Positions 17,836 through 25,295 of a DNA stretch of 25,416 bases are shown here, piece after piece. Origin of the DNA: Chara braunii (lineage: Eukaryota; Streptophyta; Charophyceae; Charales; Characeae); NCBI GenBank assembly GCA_003427395.1, contig BFEA01000102.1:1429602-1455017 (forward strand), written 5' to 3'. The notes under the pieces are model-generated. The model had not been told where the DNA came from. It did not search any database and saw only the letters and a program-made list of their open reading frames with translations. How positions within the stretch are numbered: position 1 is the stretch's first letter; the number at the start of each line of letters is the position of its first letter. Both the position numbers and the translations under genes were made by a program.

Positions 17836-19440
17836 TCAGGCAGCATAGTCCTTGAAAGAATTGAGAAGAGGACCCACGACTTCCTCATGTGCCTCGGAAG
17901 GGAGGGAGGTTGCTCGCGAAGCAACCGGTTCCAAAGACGTCGAGAGTGCAGCCGTATCACTCTCGGCGGTGCTCACTTTCTTGAATGGGTCTCCCCCTTG
18001 GCTTTCATGGGACAGTTCGCTGTGTCGTGTGCGTCGCTGTTGCACCACAAACACGGTACTTGGAGCGGATCTTGTAGACGCCCTACGAGATGCCATAATG
18101 GAGCCAAGGTTCTTGAGCTGTTGTGCCGGTCCCAGAGGATGAAGAGGTGTTTGTCTTCAATTTGCCACGCCCTTGACCCTTGGTCGGGCGGCCACCATCC
18201 CGGGCAGCTGCTAACATATCTCCCTCGCCTGATGAAGCAGCCTCGTTGGAATTGGCCAGCGTTGTTGCTGCGACCACGTCCACTTTTGGCGGATCCTGAT
18301 CTCTGCCCTAGCCTGCGGAAGACGTACAGCCAGCATTGCGGGCTTCCGTGTTCGCCACAATGATCTGCGAGGCCTTGTTAAAAAGTAACTCAACGCATTT
18401 TGCAATGTCGGGCATGACCTCGTAATGAAGTAGTGCTTGATTCCGGTGAAGTTGATTGGTAGCTCGGACGTGGATGCCAGGCGTTGGAACTCAGCAATCC
18501 AATCCGTGCTCGGGAAGGAGTTCTGGTAGAACTTCTGCAACTTCTCGAGCTCGGGCGGTTCTACTTGGAACCGCGTGTGCCATGCTGCCGTGAGATCTTG
18601 CCAACTGATCTTTGTGTGCAGCTCGGAGACGATAACCTTGTGTGTGGACAGGAGGTTGTCGAGCCATGCTTGACATGCGCCGCCCGACCGGTGATAAAGG
18701 CAAACGTGCCGGTTGGGGTCACGCACCTTGTACATGTCCAATCACAAGGTGAACTGCTGCCACCAATGGAGATGCTCGGTCTTCGAAGAGTCATAGAAGA
18801 CTGGGATGTCATCCAGCTTGGGTGGGCGGTCGGAGGGTCCCAAGGCTGAACTTAGCGCTGGCGCACGAATCTGTTGCTCCAGCTTCTGATCAGCGGTCTC
18901 AAGCTGCTGATTTGTCATTTGTTGCAGTTGCGCACCATTCTTGAGAGTGCCTGCTTCAACCTCCAATGTGTTGACGCAATCCGGAATGTTGGAGGGGCCA
19001 ACGACTGTTGCTGCAACAGACCGCTGTCCCAAAGTGCGTATGCGGCCGGTCAATGTCTGCATGTTCTGGTCCAGTGTGAGGATGCCCTCTTGCTGGGCCA
19101 TCCAGGTGGCCACCAGGTCCACAATCCGCTTGATGACCGCGAAAAACTTCCGCACGGTCTCGGAGGCACCCTCCTCCTTGGCCGACTTGCCCCAGTCGGT
19201 GGCCAAGGTCAAGACTTCGGCAATGCATCCCAGCGAGCTTGTCTTGCTTCGTCTGCAGCCTGACGTGCTGCGTCCTCATGCGGTTGCTGCTGTAATTTAG
19301 GGAGGCGACGTTTTTCCTCGGCTTCCCTCTCTCTCTTCTATCGAGCGGCAAGCGCCACGTCTGCTCCAAGCATCATGTCAGCCAGCCGGCCTCGTAGTCT
19401 GCCTCGAACTCATTGTCCTTGAGTTCCATCGCGTTGGTCA
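17836..19440 (-). pseudogene. Gag region of Ty3/gypsy element, broken
   Basis: Gag would build the particle that packages element RNA. From the right the remains include a start-like MELKDNEFEADYEAGW (about 19425), a glutamine-rich probable coiled coil (QQMTNQQLETADQKLEQQI, about 18930-18870), and the capsid core (HWWQQFTL at about 18770, then after a TGA at 18742-18744 AWLDNLLSTHKV and DLTAAWHTRF). A C-x2-C-x4-H-x4-C zinc knuckle (CLWCNSDAHDTANC) is readable at 18012-18053 in a different frame from the neighbouring open frames. Several frameshifts separate these blocks. Confidence 0.8.
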
Positions 19441-19665
19441 CTGACCAAAGGACTGGAGGCATGTGTGGCCGGTGCCGATGTGACACAGGCCTGCTGACGT
19501 GGCACAGTTGGGCTGCTGACATGGCTGCTGGCACGGACGTCTGCTGACATGTCACTGCCATGGCCTGCTGATGTGGTCTTCTGATGTGTCGCTGCTGACG
19601 TGGCCTGCGGATGTGTCACTGCTGATGTGGACTGCTGACGTGGCAGCTCAACAATGCCCGAAGCA
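19441..19665 (-). repeat. Minisatellite of CCACRTCAGCAG units in the retrotransposon leader
   Basis: On the minus strand a degenerate unit of about 13 bp, CCACGTCAGCAG or CCACATCAGCAG, recurs about ten times between the presumed 5' end of the element and gag. Several units contain CCACGTCA, which resembles plant bZIP-binding ACGT cores. A regulatory role is only a suggestion. Confidence 0.75.
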
Positions 19666-19793
19666 GCAGAGATGGAAAAGAAAGAAGGAAGGAAGATGAG
19701 AGGAACGGACAGCAGCGTAGATGAGGTGGGTGGGAGGAACGGCACACCGTCACTTGGAGAGCATCGCCCCTCTCGCATGGAGTCACACTGATC

Positions 19794-19811
19794 GCCCAGA
19801 TAGGACGCCAC
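19794..19811 (-). promoter_or_regulatory. Possible primer-binding site
   Basis: The minus strand reads TGGCGTCCTATCTGGGCG at the right edge of the recognisable element. It starts with TGG like the primer-binding sites of plant gypsy elements and resembles the TGGCG.C...CTGGG type. The neighbouring sequence to the right shows no LTR matching the one at 13707, so the call is weak. Confidence 0.3.
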
Positions 19812-19814
19812 TAG

Positions 19815-20255
19815 TCAAAAAATGAATAGTTCGAACTTTGCTTGAAGAAAAAAAATCGAGAAAAAAATAATAATAATAATGATAATTTCGAAATCGCAAG
19901 TTCGGTAGGTCTCCCAGATCCCCAAAGCCCCGAGGTTGAAATAAATAATAATAAACTTAAATAAAGAATTTACTAATTTAATTATTTTGAACTTCTGACT
20001 ACTGATGTAAAAAAATAAGGGCCGAACTGCAAAAAAAACAAAAGATATATATTGCAAGTTTGGGATAATTTCGAATAATAAAAAAAGAATTGCAATATTT
20101 CAGATGAGAGTATGCGCAGCAATTTTCGATTTTGAGAAGTGTAATTCACAAACACGAACTGCGAAGAGAGATACGCCCAAAAAAAAAAAAAATTAAAAAT
20201 TTCGGATTATCAAAGCGACAAAAAATTCGAACTTCCAAAAAATAGAGAAAATCGA
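19815..20255. other. AT-rich spacer with frequent TTCGAA-like motifs
   Basis: No gene. The stretch is strongly AT-rich, and TTCGAA, TTTCGA or TTCGGA motifs recur many times. A similar texture returns at about 21865-21960. Confidence 0.5.
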
Positions 20256-20350
20256 TTTTTTTTTTTCTTTTTTTTTTTTTAAAGAAACGGAGCAATTTCT
20301 TTATAAAAGCCGGGAGCCGGGCCCGGCATCCCTTACAAGGTACGTGGGGC
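20256..20350 (-). mobile_element. Retroposon 3' end with A-tail and stem-loop
   Basis: On the minus strand a stem-loop (plus-strand GCCGGG/CCCGGC, 20309-20314 and 20322-20327, 7-nt loop AGCCGGG) is followed by TTTATAAAGAAATTGCTCCG and then an A-rich tail (T-run on the plus strand, about 20256-20280). The same stem-loop design occurs in the LINE 3' UTR at 62-150, so this is probably a 5'-truncated copy of a related LINE or a SINE sharing its tail. The 5' limit is not visible. Confidence 0.6.
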
Positions 20351-20730
20351 CCTCAGTGGGCAAGGCATCACCGGCCAAGCACATCGACAGCACCACTAGA
20401 TTTCACCCCACAGCCAACTCCACCCACAGCCAACTCCACATCCAACTCAACAGGCCCAACAACTGAAAAATCAACAAAAACTTTCATCAAAATCTAAGTT
20501 ATCACCAAGAGATGAAAACAATAAGGATTTCACACTGATCTACCCTAATATCTAGTTAACAAAGACAGTCGCAACAATTCCAACCTATACCTTCCCTGAA
20601 TACCAAATTAACAAAAACAATGAACAAAAAGAAAACCACCGAAGAAAACAAATCTAAACCACAAAAAGGAAAACAGCGGTCAGCGCTACGTGATCATGTC
20701 CACTATTCATCCGGAGTTATTACCAACCCC
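20351..20730. other. Unassigned AC-rich spacer
   Basis: No coding signal. CCACAGCCAACTCCA is repeated at about 20407-20440. Otherwise the stretch is AC-rich with A-runs. Confidence 0.4.
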
Positions 20731-20734
20731 TGCT

Positions 20735-21290
20735 AATCCACCCTGCCACCCGCGCGGCAGTGGTCTGTGCCCACAGGCCCCAAACTGGTGACAGAGACCC
20801 CGCAATACCCACCCACCTCCTCTCAATTCAAAGCGGATACCACCTCCCCACACTCCTCATTACAAAAACACCAACTCCCACCATGATGCTGTTTTCAATA
20901 ACCAGGGGATTACCCCACCTCCCGTGCGGCAGGGGCCAAAAAGCCCCGCAAAACCCACCCACCTCCCTGCGATTTAGGGTAAGCCTCTCCCTCAATCTGC
21001 ATACACCCCCTGCGGATGCTTCCCCACACTCCATGACGAAGCCCCAGTGGAGCAATGCTCACCATTCTACCACACGAATTCAGATGACAGCAGACACCAG
21101 CCTATTGAGATGAAATGAATACCCGACCCAAATTCAACGTCTCAGCGATAATACCCTACCTCCCGCGCGGCAAGGGTCAAAGACCCCACAAACCCACCCA
21201 CCTCCTCGCAATTTAGGGAAAACCACTTCCGCTAATACCTTCTCACAAGGAAACCCCACCGCCCAGCATAATGGCGTTTCTACAGAGCGG
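20735..21290. repeat. Three diverged repeats, 172-241 bp spacing
   Basis: A core of CCTCCCGCGCGGCAGGGG type, followed by an AGACCCCGCAA-like motif, ACCCACCCACCTCC and (in two copies) GATTTAGGG or AATTTAGGG, occurs at about 20741, 20917 and 21158. Each core is followed by a CACTCC- or CACC-containing tail and an ATGATGC- or ATAATGG-like motif. Uneven spacing and divergence point to an old tandem array. Confidence 0.75.
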
Positions 21291-21450
21291 CACTCGCTCC
21301 TTCATTCCATCGCATGCAAAACGCTACACAAGAATCGCAACAAATTGCAACGCCTATTACCCAAACGACGAAAAAGGAAAACTCCAAAGTTCACACAAAT
21401 CGCCTGAACCCTAGTCTAATACAAAACATAGACTATCAAACTATTACAAG

Positions 21451-21451
<1 letters not shown>

Positions 21452-21516
<65 letters not shown>

Positions 21517-21517
21517 N

Positions 21518-21567
<50 letters not shown>
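21452..21567. repeat. Compound microsatellite (CT)n-N-(CA)n
   Basis: (CT)n fills 21452-21516, a single N stands at 21517, and (CA)n fills 21518-21567. Long open frames crossing it are repeat translations. Confidence 0.95.
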
Positions 21568-21570
<3 letters not shown>

Positions 21571-21980
21571 CCTAACACAGGCCACGACAGGTGAGCACAC
21601 CCAATCCGCGAAGTCGATGTGTGCTCCTGCCAGAGATCGTAAGCGAAATCCCCACGCATCCCTGCTGTGCAGCGAACATGAGAAGTCCGGCAATCTCCCG
21701 TAGCTCCTGTCTCCCTCACCTTCACGGGCTGACCTTGACAACAGTGTCAGGGCAGGAGACCCCCGCAAAAACCTCCATATCAAAGATCGAGGGGCATAAC
21801 CCCCAATCAGTCTCGTCAGGTATGATGCAGCGTCCGGATCACTGATGAGAGCGCAATTCAGAACTTATAAAAAAAACGAATTTAAGTAATAGAGAGGATT
21901 TCGAATTTCCGAAAGAAAGAAAATTTTGAATTCTACAGTTAGGCAGAAATAGCAGACGGAATTTAATTAGGTAATCCTAA
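21568..21980. other. Unassigned spacer
   Basis: No gene recognised. The 84-codon plus-strand frame at 21591-21845 has no known features. From about 21865 the sequence becomes AT-rich with TTCGAATTTCCGAA. Confidence 0.4.
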
Positions 21981-21984
21981 TTAA

Positions 21985-22018
21985 TCAATCAACAGTCAAT
22001 CAATCAACCATCAATCGG

Positions 22019-22057
<39 letters not shown>

Positions 22058-22346
22058 GTCAATCAATCAATCAACCAACCATCAATCAATCAATCAATCA
22101 GTCAATCAATCAATCGATCAATCAATCAATCAAACAACCAATCGGTCGACCAATCAATCGATCAACCAATCAGTCGATCAATCAATCCATCAACCAATCC
22201 GTCGATCAATCAATCGATCAACCAATCAATCGATCAACCAATCAATCGATCAACCAATCAGTCGATCAATCAATCGATCAACCAATCAATCGATCAACCA
22301 ATCAGTCGATCAATCAATCGATCAACCAATCAGTCGATCAATATCG
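21985..22346. repeat. CAAT/CAAC tetranucleotide array with higher-order units
   Basis: The left part is plain (CAAT)n with point changes. From 22173 longer units start with GTCGATCAATCAAT (GTCGATCAATCAAT then C in all): a diverged 28-bp unit at 22173-22200, then 60 bp (22201-22260), 44 bp (22261-22304) and 28 bp (22305-22332). The lengths differ by exactly one 16-bp subunit of the type CGATCAACCAATCAAT. Confidence 0.9.
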
Positions 22347-22464
22347 ATTTCAGCAGGTGAAGCTCCCCATTAATGGATGGAGCAGCCTATTGCAAACCTA
22401 GTAGGGGAGGATGCTTATACCACATTCTCTAGTAGGGATAAATGGGCTTAAGGGGAAAAAAAAC

Positions 22465-22468
<4 letters not shown>

Positions 22469-22532
<64 letters not shown>
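22469..22532. repeat. (GA)n microsatellite
   Basis: An uninterrupted GA dinucleotide run of about 32 units. Confidence 0.95.
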
Positions 22533-22535
<3 letters not shown>

Positions 22536-22699
22536 AATTGCTGACATATAAAGGTCAGAGAGTTTAAATATTTTTAAAAAAGGAAGACGTAAATAACTGT
22601 TGATAAACAGATTCAAAAAAAAAAAAGGGTCCATAAACAGATTGTGATTGATCATGAGGTCGAATCTTGATGGACCGAGATGAAATGGAAAAGCTATAA

Positions 22700-22790
22700 A
22701 TGGCTCCCACCGAACAGAACGTACGGTCATTATTTATGCAGCTAAGCTGAAATTTGGTCCAAGGCTTCAAGCTATAACGAGGGAGCTGTC
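22700..22790. repeat. Dispersed repeat, copy 1 of 3
   Basis: CCGAACAGAACGTACGGTCA, then TTAT, TGCAGCT, GCTGAAA and AGCTATAACGA. The same order of motifs appears at 23180 and 23481, with more divergence in this copy. Confidence 0.65.
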
Positions 22791-22819
22791 TACTCGGGGG
22801 AAGACGGAATGTTATGGAG

Positions 22820-23137
22820 GTGATCTGCGCTTGGACATGATCTGCACCTGGATGTAATCTGCACGTATGGACATGATCTGCAGAATGAGATGATCTGCAG
22901 AATGAGATGATCTGCACCTAGACATGATCTGTACGTGTAGACGTGATCTGCACTTCGACATGATCTGCAGAATGAGATGATCTGCACCTGGACGTGATCT
23001 GCGAGTATGGACATGATCTGCACTTGGACATGATCTGCAGAATGAGATGATCGGCACCTGGACGTAATCTGCTCATATGGACGTGATCTGCACTTGGGCA
23101 TGATCTGCACGTATGGACGTGATCTGCACCTGGACGA
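22820..23137. repeat. GATCTGCA minisatellite with a 70-bp higher-order unit
   Basis: Units of 16-19 bp share ATGATCTGCA or GTGATCTGCA followed by CCTGGAC, CTTGGAC, GAATGAG or CGTATGGAC, with about 18 in all. In the middle a four-part order (GAATGAG, CCTGGAC, GTATGGAC, CTTGGAC) repeats about every 70 bp, starting near 22964 and 23034 and less exactly at 22893. The long minus-strand frame here is just the translation of the repeat. Confidence 0.9.
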
Positions 23138-23179
23138 GCAGCGGTTGACCAGGTTGCACTCCTGCCGGTTTACCCTCTT

Positions 23180-23275
23180 CCCCCCCGAATAAAACGCATG
23201 GTCATTATCGCTGCATCTAGACTGAAAGTTGCCCCTAATACACAGCTATAACGACCGTGCATTGTATTAGGGGGA
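23180..23275. repeat. Dispersed repeat, copy 2 of 3
   Basis: CCGAATAAAACGCATGGTCA, TTATCGCTGCATCTAGACTG, TTGCCCC, AATACACAGCTATAACG and CCGTGC. It flanks the right side of the GATCTGCA minisatellite, while copy 1 flanks the left. Confidence 0.8.
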
Positions 23276-23480
23276 GAGGACTGTGTTTTTTTTTTCATGC
23301 TTTTTCATTTTTTTAAAACGCAAACAGGTTGACAAAAAGAAATAAAAATAAAAATCGAGTTTTTCCTATCCTTCCACCCATTTTCACTTCAATTCCAAGG
23401 GACGTCTACATGTCTAGGATTTTTTTTTCTTCTCTTCTTTTTTTTTGCATGTCTAGATTCACTCTGGCTGGGCTACTGTT

Positions 23481-23590
23481 TGCAGCCGAATAAAACACCA
23501 GTCAGTATCGCTGCATCTGGACTGAAAAAAATTGCCCCCCAAAAATACAGCTTTAATGGCCGTGCGACGTGCGTTCTATTCCGGTGAAGA
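23481..23590. repeat. Dispersed repeat, copy 3 of 3
   Basis: CCGAATAAAACACCAGTCAG, TATCGCTGCATCTGGACTGA, TTGCCCCCC, AATACAGCTTTAATGGCCG, then GGTGAAGACGG. The ending resembles GGGGAAGACGG after copy 1, so the repeated unit probably extends at least 100 bp. Confidence 0.8.
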
Positions 23591-24300
23591 CGGTAGTGGT
23601 GATAAGAAAATAGTTTCCGTTTAAAATAGACAAGGGCTATTTCTATCTATCCTCCACCCTCCTTTTCTTTTTTTTCCCCCCCTTTTCCCAATTAAAATGC
23701 GACGCTGGTCTAGGACAGAAGAAATATAGACTAGCAGTAAAATTGAAATTAACGAATTTTCAAACTAACGAAATTAACGAAAAATAACAAAACTAACGAA
23801 AATATACATATTCCTCGTCAGCAACAAAAAAAAAAAAAAAAAAAAAAGCCCTGATCGTCTTATACACCAGCAGCGGACGCGCACCACCAATCCAAATTAC
23901 AAATTAATCTCTGAAAAAGACAGAAAAATTCGGGGTGAAAAATCCTAATTTAATAATTAAATCTTATCATGTATGAGCATACCCCGACTTCTGGAAGGGA
24001 TCTCCTTACCACTCGGATAACCGTGATATTTCTGGAGCAAATACGTGAAGGGAAAAAACAAAAAAAAAAAAAAAAGGTTTTATCATGCATGTAATTAGAT
24101 TTATGCGATAATGCAGTGGTAGTACCACGTCAATAAAAACACACAAGAAAAAAACATACCAAAAAAAACACAAAAAAAAACACAAAAAAAAAACGAAAAA
24201 AGAAAAAAAGAAACAGCAAAAAAAAAAAACACCCCGCCAAAAAACGGGCTGACGTCCTTCTCGAGATATCGTCATCGAACTGATAAGCCCCCTCGGTGAG
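23591..24300. other. AT-rich spacer with A-runs and short AACGAAA repeats
   Basis: No gene recognised. AACGAA-type motifs recur at about 23750-23805, and A-runs lie at 23826-23846, 24058-24074 and throughout 24140-24230. A tRNA-like A-box half (minus-strand TATCCGAGTGGTAAGG near 24006-24021) has no partner B box. Confidence 0.5.
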
Positions 24301-24318
24301 GAACTCAAGACTCGAGAG

Positions 24319-24366
24319 TTATTTCACTTTTCCTTATTAAGAGCTATTTCACTTTTCCTTATTTAA
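24319..24366. repeat. 25-bp tandem duplication
   Basis: TATTTCACTTTTCCTTATT occurs twice, starting at 24320 and 24345. Confidence 0.85.
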
Positions 24367-24379
24367 TTCTATCTGAGTT

Positions 24380-24460
24380 CGGCGGGATTCGAACTCAGGT
24401 GGTATGTGTGTCAACAGCAGCCGATGGGTGTACCATTCAGCCGCATGGGCTGGGTTCTTT
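24380..24460 (-). mobile_element. tRNA-derived SINE head, second type
   Basis: The minus strand has an A-box-like GCGGCTGAATGG (24433-24444) and a strong B box GAGTTCGAATCCC (24384-24396), with GGCTGCTGTTGA between them resembling an anticodon loop. The length and lack of full pairing argue against a working tRNA. The sequence differs from the heads at 6440-6595, 10585-10665 and 11061-11120, so a second SINE family or a decayed tRNA gene is possible. Confidence 0.55.
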
Positions 24461-25030
24461 TCCGTTTTTTCTTTTCTTTTTTTTTTCTTTTTTTGGGGGG
24501 GGGTCTTCTTCTCATCGGAGGACAGCTATATATAATTTCTCTCACCTCACGTATTCTCAATTGAAACGCCGGACGGGGAAAAGGGAAAAACCCCATTCAC
24601 ATCTCAAGCATTTCAAATCCACTTCCATTTGCCTCTCTGCTAGCCACATCGCTGATGGGGTGGCTACCATCGAAAGTACCCACAAGATGGAGGATGGAGG
24701 CCTGTCGTTGACACGGAATAAGCTTAAGTTGTTCCCAGCATTCAATAGTAGTTTTGAAGGCAACCAGTCTATTGCTAAGACCGTGAAGATGTTGTTAGTT
24801 TCTTTTTCTGGTTGGGATGGGATTTGGATTGTGCTTGGCTTTGGAGGCCCTGAAGGAGTTCTTATTTCTTTGTTGTTGTTTTTTCCCCCCCAGGGTTGGG
24901 ATGCGTCAGGGCAGCCGTCCAGTTTTGGCCATTCTGCTACTAGTCTAAGACCAGTGTCCCAAGGCCTGCAGCTAAGCTGGGTAATGGTCCCAGGACTGAT
25001 CTATTCCGAGTTGTTTGTGGAGGATTCCCT
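24461..25030. other. Unassigned region with an unrecognised open frame
   Basis: A plus-strand frame (24399-25037) is open for 212 codons, but its first third reads through the SINE head and a T-run, and I recognise no domain in the rest. It is left unannotated as a gene. T-runs and a G-run lie at 24477-24507. Confidence 0.4.
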
Positions 25031-25127
25031 GGGCTAGGTCCCACTTGCAGGAATTAAGAGATATTGACCGTAGATAGCAAAGATCAACGGCCGAAATCTC
25101 CTAATTTGCGCAAGTGGGACCTTGCCC
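25031..25127. repeat. Long imperfect hairpin (45-bp arms, 7-nt spacer)
   Basis: The left arm (25031-25075) begins GGGCTAGGTCCCACTTGC and the right arm (25083-25127) ends GCAAGTGGGACCTTGCCC. The arms pair over their whole length with roughly eight or nine mismatches and no gaps. The spacer is AGCAAAG. This could be a foldback element, a small MITE or a microRNA-like precursor. No flanking target duplication was found by eye. Confidence 0.85.
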
Positions 25128-25295
25128 CCGGTCTCCTTTTTCTTTTGAGTGGTAATAAAGGGCAGAGCTTTCATTGGAAAAAAAAAAAGGGGGGCATCTG
25201 TCAAAATTGGAAGAAAAAAAAAGAAAGAAAAACTAGAAGAAAAAATATAAAAAGAAAGAAGAAGAAGAAGAAGTCAGATCGAAAGAACTGGTGCT
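25128..25295. other. Purine-rich sequence upstream of the U6-like copy
   Basis: A-rich and GAA-rich, with (GAA)n near 25257-25272. A TATA-like AAATATAAAA sits near 25243-25252, about 45-50 bp before the U6-like start, which is farther than the usual plant U6 TATA position near -30. I see no upstream sequence element of the RTCCCACATCG type at the usual spacing. Confidence 0.45.

Larger units (their letters stand above)
13020..19811 (-). mobile_element. Ty3/gypsy LTR retrotransposon (chromovirus-like), degenerate
   Basis: On the minus strand the order from right to left is gag, protease, reverse transcriptase, RNase H, integrase and chromodomain, which is the Ty3/gypsy order. The chromodomain places it in the chromovirus lineage. 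A polypurine tract (13708-13720) precedes a sequence beginning TGTTACA, taken as the start of the 3' LTR. I found no matching 5' LTR to the right, so that end is lost, rearranged or displaced. In-frame stops, frameshifts and a 506-bp duplication show the copy is dead. The outer limits given are approximate. Confidence 0.85.

Noticed and set aside
14685-18744. TGA read as an amino acid (recoding) in the retrotransposon
   Set aside because: TAA and frameshifts also break the element, and transition decay explains the TGA stops.
22790-23110. 106-codon minus-strand frame with SADH/CRS repeats
   Set aside because: It mirrors the GATCTGCA minisatellite exactly and changes frame with unit length.
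22000-23137. CRISPR-like array
   Set aside because: Units are contiguous, with no unique spacers, and the setting is eukaryotic.
24399-25037. 212-codon plus-strand frame
   Set aside because: It starts inside a tRNA-like SINE head and crosses a T-run. No recognised domain, and composition shifts along its length.
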